Source: Rhodocyclaceae bacterium (GTDB taxonomy: Bacteria; Pseudomonadota; Gammaproteobacteria; Burkholderiales; Rhodocyclaceae). From it: 15,905 nucleotides of DNA. The stretch covers positions 1-15,905 of the forward strand of contig JADFDL010000015.1 of assembly GCA_018262875.1 (NCBI GenBank), written 5' to 3'. Below, piece after piece: positions 7,944-15,017 of this stretch. The position numbers and the translations under genes were made by a program. Positions within the stretch are counted from its first letter, which is position 1; every line of letters starts with the position of its first letter. The notes beneath the pieces are model-generated. The model saw only the letters and a program-made list of their open reading frames with translations. It was not told where the DNA came from and did no database searches.

Positions 7944-9920
7944 ATGAAACGAAATCATTCCCGACTGGCCGGCTTGCTTCCGGTACTGTCCCTGGCTTTA
8001 TTTTCCGCCCCCTCGGTCGCCCAGCCATCCGGCGAAGCCAGCGAACGCGATTTCCTCGACGAACTGCCCGTGGTGCTGTCGGCATCGCGTCTGGTGCAGC
8101 CCCTGGCCGATGCGCCCGGTGCCGTGACGATCATCGACCGCGACCTGATCAAGGCTTCCGGCGCTCGCGAGATCGTCGATCTGTTCCGGCTGGTGCCAGG
8201 CTTCCAGGTAGGGATGGCCTATGGATCGGCCCCGGTGGTGGCGTACCACGGCCTCGCCGACGAATACTCGCGCCACATGCAAGTGCTGGTCGACGGCCGC
8301 TCCGTCTATTCGCCCTATTTCCTCGGCAGCATCACCTGGAACAACCTGCGCCTGTCGCTCGACGACATTGAACGCATCGAAGTGCTGCGCGGCTCGAACT
8401 CGGCAGCCTATGGCGCCAATGCCTTCATGGGCGTCATCAACATCGTCACACGCCATCCGAGCCAGAGCCAGGGCGCCTATCTATCGGCCACGCAGGGTAA
8501 TCAGGGCATCGGCGACCAGGTGCTGCGCTACGGAGGCAGCCATGGCGACCTGCACTACCGCATCACAGCGGGCCGGCGCAGCGACAACGGCTTCGCCAAT
8601 TTCCACGACAGCCGGCAGGCCGGCTATGTCGCCTTTCGGGGCGACATGCGACTGACTGCGCAAGACGAGTTACAGCTCCAGTTCGGCGCCAACCGTAGCA
8701 GCGCCGGCGCCGGATTTGCCGGCAATAGCGGCGACCCCGAGCGCACGCTGAATGAAAAGGGCTATTTTGCCCAGGCCGTTTGGCGTCGCAGCTTCGGGCC
8801 GGACGAGGAGCTCATGCTGAACGCCTACCACATGGAGGATGAAGGCAGCGAGAACTACATGGTGCGGGGTTCCATAAGGAACCCCTTTCCATTTCCGCCG
8901 ACGCTCCTGTCCGCCGTTGTCGACGCTGATCGCCGCACCAAACGCACCCATCTGGAGCTCCAGCATATATTCCGCCTGAATCCGGCGGCGCGCGTCGTCT
9001 GGGGCTTTGAACAGCGACATGAATCCGTCGCCTCCCGGCTGATGTTCGATACCCCCGAACCGCAAACCACGAATCTGAGCCGCTTGTTCGGCAATCTGGA
9101 ATGGCGGCTGGCGCCACAGTGGTTGCTCAACGCGGGCGCCATGCTGGAAAAGCACAGCTTTGCGGGCACCGACCTTGCGCCCCGCCTGATGCTCAATTTC
9201 CAGCCCAGCCCCGAACACACGATCCGCGCCGGCATGAGCACGGCCTACCGGAATCCCTCGCTGGCCGAGGAGCGTGCCAAGGTCAGATACTACATAACGG
9301 CCATTCCTCCCGCGCCGTTTCCGCCTCTCCAGCTCGTTCAGACCAGTTACAACGCCTCGGGCGGGCTGCAACCGGAAAGAATCCGCACGGGCGAACTGAG
9401 CTATCTGGGCGAGTTCCGCAACCTCGGCCTGACCGCGGACGCACGCGCTTTCCATGAAAACGTCAGCCGCATCATCGACAAAACCGGCAGCCCGGCGAAC
9501 TTCCTCAACCGCCACCGGGCCATTGTGCGCGGCCTCGAATACCAGTTGCGCTGGAAGCCGACACGCGACACCCTTGTGCTGCTCAACCACACCCGCACAC
9601 GGATCGCCTCGGACGACGACCGGATCGCCGAGTCCTCGCCGCAGCGCGCGACCACGCTGTTCCTTTCCCAAACGCTTCCCGGCGGATGGCAGTTGAGCTT
9701 GACGCATCACTGGATCGGCCAGATGCGCTGGCTCGGCTGGAGCAATCCGCTGCCTTGGCACCGCCGCATGGATCTTCGCCTGGCCTACCCGTTCAGGAGC
9801 GGGCCATTCAAGGGCGAAGCTGCCATCGTCACACAGAATCTCACCGCGCCTTACAGCGAATTCCGCACTGACTATATTTTCGAGCGGCGCAACTTCGCCA
9901 CGCTCAGCCTGGAGTTTTAG
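7944..9920 (+). CDS. TonB-dependent outer-membrane receptor
   Basis: The 658-residue product opens with a signal peptide (MKRNHSRLAGLLPVLSLALF, cleavage likely after VAQ). A TonB-box-like ELPVVLSASR follows, then the plug domain with IIDRDLIKASGAREIVDLFRLVPGF, a DGRSVYSPYF loop and the conserved IERIEVLRGSNSAAYGANAFMGVINIVT segment. The remaining 480 or so residues alternate polar and aromatic residues as in a 22-strand barrel and end in a terminal Phe (TLSLEF), the usual outer-membrane assembly signal. The frame is open further upstream into the kinase gene, but only the ATG at 7944 gives a signal peptide. No Shine-Dalgarno is evident. The ligand is unknown; no siderophore or cobalamin genes are nearby. 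Position after a sensor kinase and before a periplasmic binding protein suggests regulated import of a shared ligand. Confidence 0.9.
   Translation: MKRNHSRLAGLLPVLSLALFSAPSVAQPSGEASERDFLDELPVVLSASRLVQPLADAPGAVTIIDRDLIKASGAREIVDLFRLVPGFQVGMAYGSAPVVAYHGLADEYSRHMQVLVDGRSVYSPYFLGSITWNNLRLSLDDIERIEVLRGSNSAAYGANAFMGVINIVTRHPSQSQGAYLSATQGNQGIGDQVLRYGGSHGDLHYRITAGRRSDNGFANFHDSRQAGYVAFRGDMRLTAQDELQLQFGANRSSAGAGFAGNSGDPERTLNEKGYFAQAVWRRSFGPDEELMLNAYHMEDEGSENYMVRGSIRNPFPFPPTLLSAVVDADRRTKRTHLELQHIFRLNPAARVVWGFEQRHESVASRLMFDTPEPQTTNLSRLFGNLEWRLAPQWLLNAGAMLEKHSFAGTDLAPRLMLNFQPSPEHTIRAGMSTAYRNPSLAEERAKVRYYITAIPPAPFPPLQLVQTSYNASGGLQPERIRTGELSYLGEFRNLGLTADARAFHENVSRIIDKTGSPANFLNRHRAIVRGLEYQLRWKPTRDTLVLLNHTRTRIASDDDRIAESSPQRATTLFLSQTLPGGWQLSLTHHWIGQMRWLGWSNPLPWHRRMDLRLAYPFRSGPFKGEAAIVTQNLTAPYSEFRTDYIFERRNFATLSLEF
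7952..7961 (+). promoter_or_regulatory. Candidate operator octamer, copy 3, inside receptor start
   Basis: AAATCATTCC overlaps codons 3-6 of the TonB receptor gene and is identical over ten bases to 5908-5917. Being inside the coding sequence, it may be coincidence, or a site where a protein or RNA affects the start of receptor synthesis. Confidence 0.2.
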
Positions 9921-9932
9921 GCCAACCCAGGC

Positions 9933-10865
9933 ATGCGCCCCTTCCCTGTCCAACGCTTACTTTCGACATATGCCTTGGCCATAATGGCGCTGGCCTGGCC
10001 GGCACTGGCCGGCGCCGGCGAGGTGGCGATTGTCATGAGCGAAGACGCCGCCGTTTACCGCACGGTGGCGGAAACGATCCAAAGCCGGCTGGAAGGGGCC
10101 GCGGCTGTCGATATCGTTACGATTCCGGCGTTGCGCAACCCGAAGCAGAAGGATTTGCGCTTCCTGGTGGCCATCGGCAGCCAGGCAGCCAATGCCGCTG
10201 TAGCCAGCCATATCGACGTGCCGCTTCTCGTCACCCTGCTGCCGAGAAGCGCCTTTGACCGCCTGGCCGCCGAAAGGCGGCGTGCCGCCGATCCCCAACC
10301 GCTTTCCGCCCTCTATCTGGACCAGCCCATTGGCCGCCAGTTCGATCTCATCCGCCTGGCCATGCCGAATGCGCGCCGCATCGGCGTCCTGCTCGGTGCA
10401 GAATCGGACCATAGGTATCCTGCTCTGCAAAAGGCCGCCCAGGAAAAGCAAATGCATCTCGCTGTGCAACGGGTAAGCGGCGACAGCGAGATTGCGCCGG
10501 CGCTGCAGAAGCTGCTGCCTGAGATCGACGTGCTGCTGGCCCTGCCCGACCCCTCCGTATTCAACGCGAGCACCATCCAGCCGATCCTGCTGGCGACCTA
10601 CCGCCAGCAGTTGCCGCTCTTCGGCTTTTCAGCCGCCTATGTTCGCGCCGGCGCCATTGCTTCACTTCACTCGACCCCCGTGCAGATCGGCAATCAGGCG
10701 GCGGATATGCTGCGCACCGCGCTTGCAAAAGGTCAGTTGCCGCCGCCGCGTTATTCCGGCCAATACACTCTTGCGACCAATCCGCACGTGGCCCATTCCC
10801 TGGGTATCCCCCTCGAAGGCGAAGCGGCCTTGATGCAGCGCTTGCAGCAACTGGAAGAACGCTGA
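9933..10865 (+). CDS. Periplasmic substrate-binding protein, ABC_sub_bind (TrpX-like) family
   Basis: A 310-residue secreted protein with a signal peptide ending near LAGAG and no lipobox Cys, so it should be soluble in the periplasm. The body fits the uncharacterised ABC-transporter binding proteins of Pfam ABC_sub_bind: two Rossmann-like lobes, with LSALYLDQPIGRQFDLIRLAMPNARRIGVLLG marking entry into the second half, DVLLALPDPSVFN and LPLFGFSAAYVRAGAIASLHSTPVQIGNQAADML near the hinge and end. Related proteins bind amino acids such as tryptophan; the ligand here is not determined. No ABC permease or ATPase gene lies in the window. It starts 12 bp after the receptor stop, with only a weak ribosome site, and is probably translated from the same message. 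It may hand ligand from the receptor to another transporter or present it to the kinase sensor domain. Confidence 0.82.
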   Translation: MRPFPVQRLLSTYALAIMALAWPALAGAGEVAIVMSEDAAVYRTVAETIQSRLEGAAAVDIVTIPALRNPKQKDLRFLVAIGSQAANAAVASHIDVPLLVTLLPRSAFDRLAAERRRAADPQPLSALYLDQPIGRQFDLIRLAMPNARRIGVLLGAESDHRYPALQKAAQEKQMHLAVQRVSGDSEIAPALQKLLPEIDVLLALPDPSVFNASTIQPILLATYRQQLPLFGFSAAYVRAGAIASLHSTPVQIGNQAADMLRTALAKGQLPPPRYSGQYTLATNPHVAHSLGIPLEGEAALMQRLQQLEER

Positions 10866-10936
10866 CCGGCTGCGCGACGGTCGGCAAAACGTTACCATTG
10901 GCTCGCCAGCCACTGAAGAGGAAGAGGAGTTTCGCC
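10866..10936. promoter_or_regulatory. Gap before the PhaM-like gene, with strong ribosome binding site
   Basis: This 71-bp gap contains a weak GACCG (10864-10868) / CGGTC (10877-10881) repeat without a T-run and a purine-rich tract at 10916-10929 with AGGAAGAGGAG that serves as ribosome binding site for the ATG at 10937. The frame extends upstream to a TTG at 10898, but the Shine-Dalgarno position favours the ATG. No clear promoter hexamers were found. Confidence 0.45.
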
Positions 10937-11308
10937 ATGACCAACCCGTCGCAAAACCAGGATCCACTCGAATTCCTCAAGGGCATGTGGGGCAGCATGG
11001 GCTTCGCCGTGCCCGGCATGGTGACGCCGACGCTGGACGTCGATGAGCTCGATAAACGCATCACCGACCTGAAAACCGTCGAAGGCTGGCTGCGCATGAA
11101 CCTCAACATGCTGCAGATGAGCATCCAGGGCCTGGAGATGCAGCGCGCCACGCTGGCCGCCATGCAGGCCATCAGCCAGTCGGCCGGCTCACCCGAGGCC
11201 AATGCCAATCCCTTCGCCAATCCCGCCTTGTGGCCCTGGAACATGATGCAGCAGGGCGCAGCGGCAGCCACGCCGGAAATGCCGGAAGACAGCAAGGAAA
11301 AAAAGTAA
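10937..11308 (+). CDS. phaM: PhaM-like polyhydroxyalkanoate granule regulatory protein, short form
   Basis: A 123-residue protein with the PhaM core: DPLEFLKGMWG near the N-terminus, MVTPTLDVDELDKRITDLKTVEGWL and LNMLQMSIQGLEMQRATLAAM. In Cupriavidus necator, PhaM activates PHA synthase (PhaC), sits on PHA granules and ties them to the nucleoid through a Lys/Ala-rich C-terminal tail with AKKA-type repeats. Here the tail is a short Pro/Ala/Asn-rich linker ending EDSKEKK, with no such repeats, so synthase activation may be retained while DNA tethering by that tail is doubtful. The central region is probably a helical oligomerisation segment. No PHA synthase or phasin gene is in the window. The stop codon lies 1 bp from the end of the converging transporter gene. 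Confidence 0.8.
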   Translation: MTNPSQNQDPLEFLKGMWGSMGFAVPGMVTPTLDVDELDKRITDLKTVEGWLRMNLNMLQMSIQGLEMQRATLAAMQAISQSAGSPEANANPFANPALWPWNMMQQGAAAATPEMPEDSKEKK

Positions 11309-11309
11309 T

Positions 11310-12293
11310 TCAGGCAGCGCCCAGCGCGAGGAGCCAGAGCGGCATCGTCAGCATGGCGCCCAGGGTCGTGGCCGAGATCAGCCAGGCGACGCCCGCGCCG
11401 TCCCCGCCCATCCTCATCGCCAGGATGTAGGCCGAACTGGCCGTCGGCAGGGCGCCGAACATCACTACCACGTCGAAATACACGCCCTTCAGACCGAGCG
11501 TGTGCGCCGCCATCCAGGCGATGGCCGGAACGGCGAGGAGCTTCACACCCACGATGTATCCCGTCGCGCATCGCCCCGCCGCCGGGCCGCGCCCAGATTG
11601 GCTGCGAGCGAAGCGAGTCCCCGTCACCCCCGCCCTTGGGGCGGGGGCCGGGGGGTGGGCACTCCTCCCGCCGCGCAGCTTGAGCGCCGCCCCCACCGCC
11701 AGCAGGCCGAGCGCGATAGACGCTTCCGAAAGTCTCCCCAGGAATTGCCCCGCAACATCGGGCAGCACCCCGCCTCCCAGATTGAACAGCAGACCGGCGA
11801 AGGTGGCGATGATGAGTGGATTGCGCGCAATCTCGCGCAGCACGCCCAACCGGCCGTGGCGCGCCAGCATCCAGACCGAGGCGAGGTTGGCCAGCGGCAC
11901 CATCGCGCCGATGAGGATGCCCATCGCTGCGATGCCGGCCTCGCCGTGCAGCTTGGCCGCGACGGCCAGGCCGATGTAGGAATTGAAGCGGAAGGCGCAC
12001 TGGAACTGCGAAGCGAAGACCATCGGGCGCGGACCGAACAGGGGCTGCGCCAGCAGGCCCAGCAGCATGCCGCCGCACATCGCCGCCATGCCGCTGACGA
12101 CGAACGGCGCGGCGGCGGCAAAATCGATGCGGGTGCGGGCGATGGCATGGAACAGCAAAGCCGGGAACAGCACGAAGTAGATCAGCTTCTCCAGGCCGAT
12201 CCAAAAGTGGTCGCCCAGGTGCATCGTCCTGCGCAGGCCGAAGCCGAGCAGGATGAGGGCGAAATCGGGCAGAAGTAAGAGAACGGCAGACAA
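11310..12293 (-). CDS. AEC-family (auxin efflux carrier) transporter with internal insertion
   Basis: A 327-residue inner-membrane protein with about ten hydrophobic helices, from SAVLLLLPDFALILLGFGL to LGAMLTMPLWLLALG, matching the AEC family of malate/malonate- and auxin-type carriers. Characteristic segments include VLFPALLFHAI, FNSYIGLAVAA, NPLIIATFAGLLFNLGG and MFGALPTASSAYILAMRMG. Substrate cannot be assigned. The start is TTG (12291-12293), 7 bp after the stop of the FecR gene and preceded by GGAGAG inside that gene's last codons; extending upstream only adds residues overlapping FecR. Residues of about 207-234, between helices 7 and 8, form a Pro/Gly/Arg-rich stretch (SAHPPAPAPRAGVTGTRF) not expected in this family, encoded by a hairpin-bearing insertion. 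Removing it gives 299 residues, the usual family size. The frame stays open, so the gene may still be functional. Confidence 0.85.
   Translation of the reverse strand: MSAVLLLLPDFALILLGFGLRRTMHLGDHFWIGLEKLIYFVLFPALLFHAIARTRIDFAAAAPFVVSGMAAMCGGMLLGLLAQPLFGPRPMVFASQFQCAFRFNSYIGLAVAAKLHGEAGIAAMGILIGAMVPLANLASVWMLARHGRLGVLREIARNPLIIATFAGLLFNLGGGVLPDVAGQFLGRLSEASIALGLLAVGAALKLRGGRSAHPPAPAPRAGVTGTRFARSQSGRGPAAGRCATGYIVGVKLLAVPAIAWMAAHTLGLKGVYFDVVVMFGALPTASSAYILAMRMGGDGAGVAWLISATTLGAMLTMPLWLLALGAA
11586..11676. repeat. In-frame palindromic insertion inside the AEC transporter gene
   Basis: An 84-bp stretch is bounded by direct copies of GCCGCGC at 11586-11592 and 11670-11676. It holds a perfect 9-bp hairpin (arms 11627-11635 and 11639-11647, loop TTG) and a GCGAG pair (11604-11608, 11613-11617). 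Exact deletion between the two copies removes 28 codons and restores a continuous family-like sequence reading KLRG-PAAGRCATGYIVGVKLL. The base composition (long C and G runs) differs from the surrounding codons. This looks like a small non-autonomous repeat element with target duplication, although a 7-bp match in GC-rich DNA can occur by chance. Confidence 0.55.
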
Positions 12294-12300
12294 TGCTCGA

Positions 12301-13149
12301 TTACTCTCCGGCGCGCTCCTTGAGCAAAATCTCGCCGGGACGCTCGGCATGCAGCTTGCGCCATTCCTCGCGGGCGAGATGAAACGCCTCGTAGCGTTCC
12401 AGCATCAGGGCATAGGCGACGCGATCCGAAAACTTCGCGCCTGCAGCCGGCTGCAGGCGGCCGAGCTTGGCGCGGGCGTCCGCGTCGAGCACGGCGAAAT
12501 CGGCGGTGCGGCTCAGGCGGCGACCGTTGGGCAGGCGCGCTTCGACGCTCCAGGAATAGGCCTCGCCCGGCTTGAGGTGAATACCCTCGGGAAGCTGGCT
12601 CGCCTCACCCTGCTGTATGAACTCCGCGACCGGCTGGCCGGCGCTATCGATCACCTGGATGCGATAACTTTCGGCGCCGGTCACGGTCGCCCAGCGGAAC
12701 GGCGGTCGCTCATCGAGCACCCTGACCGAGACCGGCTCGAGCAGCTTCACCGTAACGCCCGCGCCGAGGCTGCGCATGACGATGGTCGCCTGCTGCACCG
12801 TGGCCGGCTTCACCCGCACCGGCGGAATGGCATCCACCGGCAGCTTGTGCTTTTCGGGTTTCGCCCCCTGCAGGGCGGTCGGCGCCTTGTCGCCGATCTG
12901 GTAGCGGCCGGCGCCCTTCAGGCGGTACTCTTCGCCGCTTGAAAGGTAGAGCACGGTAGCGGCGGCGCCCTGGGCCAGGCGCAGCTTCGCGCCGCTCGGC
13001 AGCTCCGCCAGAACGCCGATGACAGCGCCATCCGCCTCGGCCTCGATCCTGCCCGTTGCATCCGTGATCATGGCCACGCTGGCGGCGAAAACCACCGGCG
13101 ACAGCAGACCACCCAGGCTCGCAATGACCAGTCGCGCAATAGTGAGCAT
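12301..13149 (-). CDS. FecR-domain periplasmic protein
   Basis: A 282-residue exported protein. It has a signal peptide (MLTIARLVIASLGGLLSPVVFAA), then a FecR-type beta-rich domain (about 25-110: ATGRIEAEADG, LPSGAKLRLAQGAAATVLYLSSGEEYRLKGAGRYQI). A fibronectin-like segment follows, with RPPFRWATVTGAESYRIQVIDSAGQPVAEF and KPGEAYSWSVEARLPNGRRL, and a C-terminal helical region (about 235-275) resembling a small TPR-like unit. It is not a sigma-factor regulator of the FecR/FecI kind, since no sigma factor is adjacent. Proteins of this layout are often encoded next to CHASE2 adenylate cyclases, as here (22 bp upstream), so it may feed an envelope signal to the cyclase. The ATG at 13149 has AAAGG 6 bp ahead; a TTG two codons upstream is less likely. 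Confidence 0.8.
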   Translation of the reverse strand: MLTIARLVIASLGGLLSPVVFAASVAMITDATGRIEAEADGAVIGVLAELPSGAKLRLAQGAAATVLYLSSGEEYRLKGAGRYQIGDKAPTALQGAKPEKHKLPVDAIPPVRVKPATVQQATIVMRSLGAGVTVKLLEPVSVRVLDERPPFRWATVTGAESYRIQVIDSAGQPVAEFIQQGEASQLPEGIHLKPGEAYSWSVEARLPNGRRLSRTADFAVLDADARAKLGRLQPAAGAKFSDRVAYALMLERYEAFHLAREEWRKLHAERPGEILLKERAGE

Positions 13150-13171
13150 ATTCAACCTTTCCCCATAAAAG

Positions 13172-14992
13172 TCAGTCCGCAGGATACGGCGCCGGACGCC
13201 AGCCGAACACGTCCACGGCGCCCCGGCCCTTCACTGCCAGTTCGCCGAGCGGCACGAAGCCTTCCTGCTGCGGCAACCGTTCCTGCACGGTGCGCGAGAC
13301 CAGCAGCGGATAGCCCGCCTCCTTGGTCAAGCCCTCGATGCGGGAAGCGGTGTTCACCGCATCGCCGATCGCCGTATATTCATGTCGGTCAGCCGCGCCA
13401 ATATACCCCACCACCGCCGCGCCGTAGTTCAGGCCGACGCCGACTGCCAGCGGCGAACGGCCTTCGCGCGCCAGTTCGCCGTTGAATTCAGCCAGTGCGG
13501 CAAGCATCGCTTGCGCGGCGGCAAAGGCGTCGGCACAGGGATTGTCGCGCGCCTGCGGCGCGCCGAAAAAAGCCATGATGCCGTCGCCCATGAACTTGTC
13601 GAGCGTGCCGCCGTGCGCATGGATCGCCGCCACCATGCGGCTGAAGTAGCGGTCGAGCAATCGCGTCACTTCTTCCGGCGGCAGCGATTCGGACAGCGTG
13701 GTGAAGCCGCGAATGTCGGAAAACAGCAGACATATCTCGCGCCGCTCGCCACCCAGTTGCGGCTTCAGATTGCCGGTGAGAATTTCGCGCAACACGTCCG
13801 GACTGACCAGGCCGGCGAAGGCTGCCCGCAGCCAGCGCTTCTCGCGCGTGGCGTGCCAGGCTTCCAGTGACGCGCGGGAACCCGCTGCCAGAATGGCCGC
13901 CAGCGCCGGCCAGGCCAGCGGCACATGAACGCTCTGGCGCAGCAACGCCATCTCGGTCGCCAGCGCGGCCATTGCCACGGCCCCAAGCAACAGCGCGCTG
14001 CCGCCGCCGGGCCGCAGCCACCAGGCCAGCGCCGCCGCGCATACCAGCAACAGCGCCGTCGCGTCGCCCGCCGGCCGCACGATGCGCCCTTCGATCAGGC
14101 TGCGCATCTGCTGCGCGAGGACAAGCACGCCATGCGTCGTCTCGCTGTCCCTGTCCCAGGCCGCCAGGCGCACCGGCAGCTTGATCTGGTCTTCCAGCGG
14201 CAACACATTGCCGAGAATCACCACCTTGCCGCGAAACTGCTGCGCCTGTGCGGCGGTGTCTCCGGCGGCATGCCGGGCCAGCACTTTGTGCAGCGGCACA
14301 TAGTCGAAGTCCGGCCCCAGCGCGAACTGCATCAGGCCGTATTCGATCGGAATGTCCAGCCGGCGCGCCATCTGTCCGATCATGGTCGGCACGCGCTCCC
14401 CGCGTTCGCCCAGACGCTCGTCGAATCGCCTGATCGTCCCATCCTCGTCGGGCTGCACCAGGACATAGCCGACACCTTCCTGCCCGGTCACCGTCAGGAA
14501 CGGCGGGTGCACCGGCCGGGGTGTGCCGGAAGCATCGATGGTGATGCCCAGCACCAATGGCGCCACGTTGCGCAGGCGCAGCATGCCGCGCAAAAGCGCC
14601 GCATCGAGGCCCGGCTTGAGGCCGTCGTAACTCGTCTGCGGCAAGGTGACATCCAGTCCGACGGCGCGCGGCTTCGCCATTGCCATCGCATCGAGGAAGC
14701 GACCCAGTTCGGCATGCATGGTGGCGAGCGGCAGGTTCATCCCGCGCACGGTCGCATCGTCGATGCCGACCACCACGACCTCCTGCGAGACAGGCAGCGG
14801 CGCATAGTGGCGCAGCAGGCGAAACTGCAGGTCGAGCCAATTCAATTCGAGCAAGCGCGCCGGCGGCAGGAAATGCAGGGCGAGCAGGACGAGCAGCAAC
14901 AGCGCAAAACCGATGCGCAATTGCGCTGCCTGGGGACCGCTCCGGGAAGACCGGTGCCCGTTCTTGGGCCTGGGATGCTGAGAGACCGTCAT
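13172..14992 (-). CDS. CHASE2-domain class III adenylate cyclase
   Basis: A 606-residue membrane enzyme predicted to make cAMP from ATP. Residues 24-43 form the first membrane helix, followed by an extracytoplasmic CHASE2 sensor domain (NWLDLQFRLLRHYAPLP, VVVVGIDDATV, AVGLDVTLP, VGYVLVQPDEDGTIRRF). Two or three more helices at about 310-385 lead to the cytoplasmic cyclase domain. The catalytic set is complete: metal-binding Asp426 (FSDIRGFT) and Asp470 (DKFMGDG), adenine-selecting Lys466 and Thr540 (YTAIGD), and transition-state residues Asn547 and Arg551 (VNTASR). Lys/Thr at the base-recognition sites supports ATP over GTP and places it in the class IIIb group. ATG start has GGAGG (14996-15000). 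It lies 25 bp downstream of the CoA-transferase and 22 bp upstream of the FecR gene, so the three may share a transcript. Confidence 0.92.
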   Translation of the reverse strand: MTVSQHPRPKNGHRSSRSGPQAAQLRIGFALLLLVLLALHFLPPARLLELNWLDLQFRLLRHYAPLPVSQEVVVVGIDDATVRGMNLPLATMHAELGRFLDAMAMAKPRAVGLDVTLPQTSYDGLKPGLDAALLRGMLRLRNVAPLVLGITIDASGTPRPVHPPFLTVTGQEGVGYVLVQPDEDGTIRRFDERLGERGERVPTMIGQMARRLDIPIEYGLMQFALGPDFDYVPLHKVLARHAAGDTAAQAQQFRGKVVILGNVLPLEDQIKLPVRLAAWDRDSETTHGVLVLAQQMRSLIEGRIVRPAGDATALLLVCAAALAWWLRPGGGSALLLGAVAMAALATEMALLRQSVHVPLAWPALAAILAAGSRASLEAWHATREKRWLRAAFAGLVSPDVLREILTGNLKPQLGGERREICLLFSDIRGFTTLSESLPPEEVTRLLDRYFSRMVAAIHAHGGTLDKFMGDGIMAFFGAPQARDNPCADAFAAAQAMLAALAEFNGELAREGRSPLAVGVGLNYGAAVVGYIGAADRHEYTAIGDAVNTASRIEGLTKEAGYPLLVSRTVQERLPQQEGFVPLGELAVKGRGAVDVFGWRPAPYPAD

Positions 14993-15017
14993 GGCCCTCC
15001 AGCCATGTTTGCAAGGC

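Noticed and set aside
8670..9953. Minus-strand open frame of 427 codons inside the TonB receptor gene
   Set aside because: Antisense shadow of a well-supported receptor; no motif, signal peptide or ribosome site.
11627..11647. GC hairpin read as an intrinsic terminator
   Set aside because: It lies in the middle of an open coding frame and has no T-run on either side.
11575..11673. Alternative 7-bp direct repeat CCCGCCG (11575-11581, 11667-11673) as the insertion boundary
   Set aside because: The copies are 92 bp apart, so excision would break the reading frame; the GCCGCGC pair 84 bp apart fits better.
11502..12278. Plus-strand open frame of 258 codons opposite the AEC transporter
   Set aside because: Composition typical of antisense shadow; the minus strand encodes ten membrane helices of a known family.
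12301..13149. FecR protein as anti-sigma regulator of an iron-uptake sigma factor
   Set aside because: No ECF sigma factor lies nearby, the protein has a cleavable signal peptide rather than an anti-sigma N-terminus, and it sits beside a cyclase.
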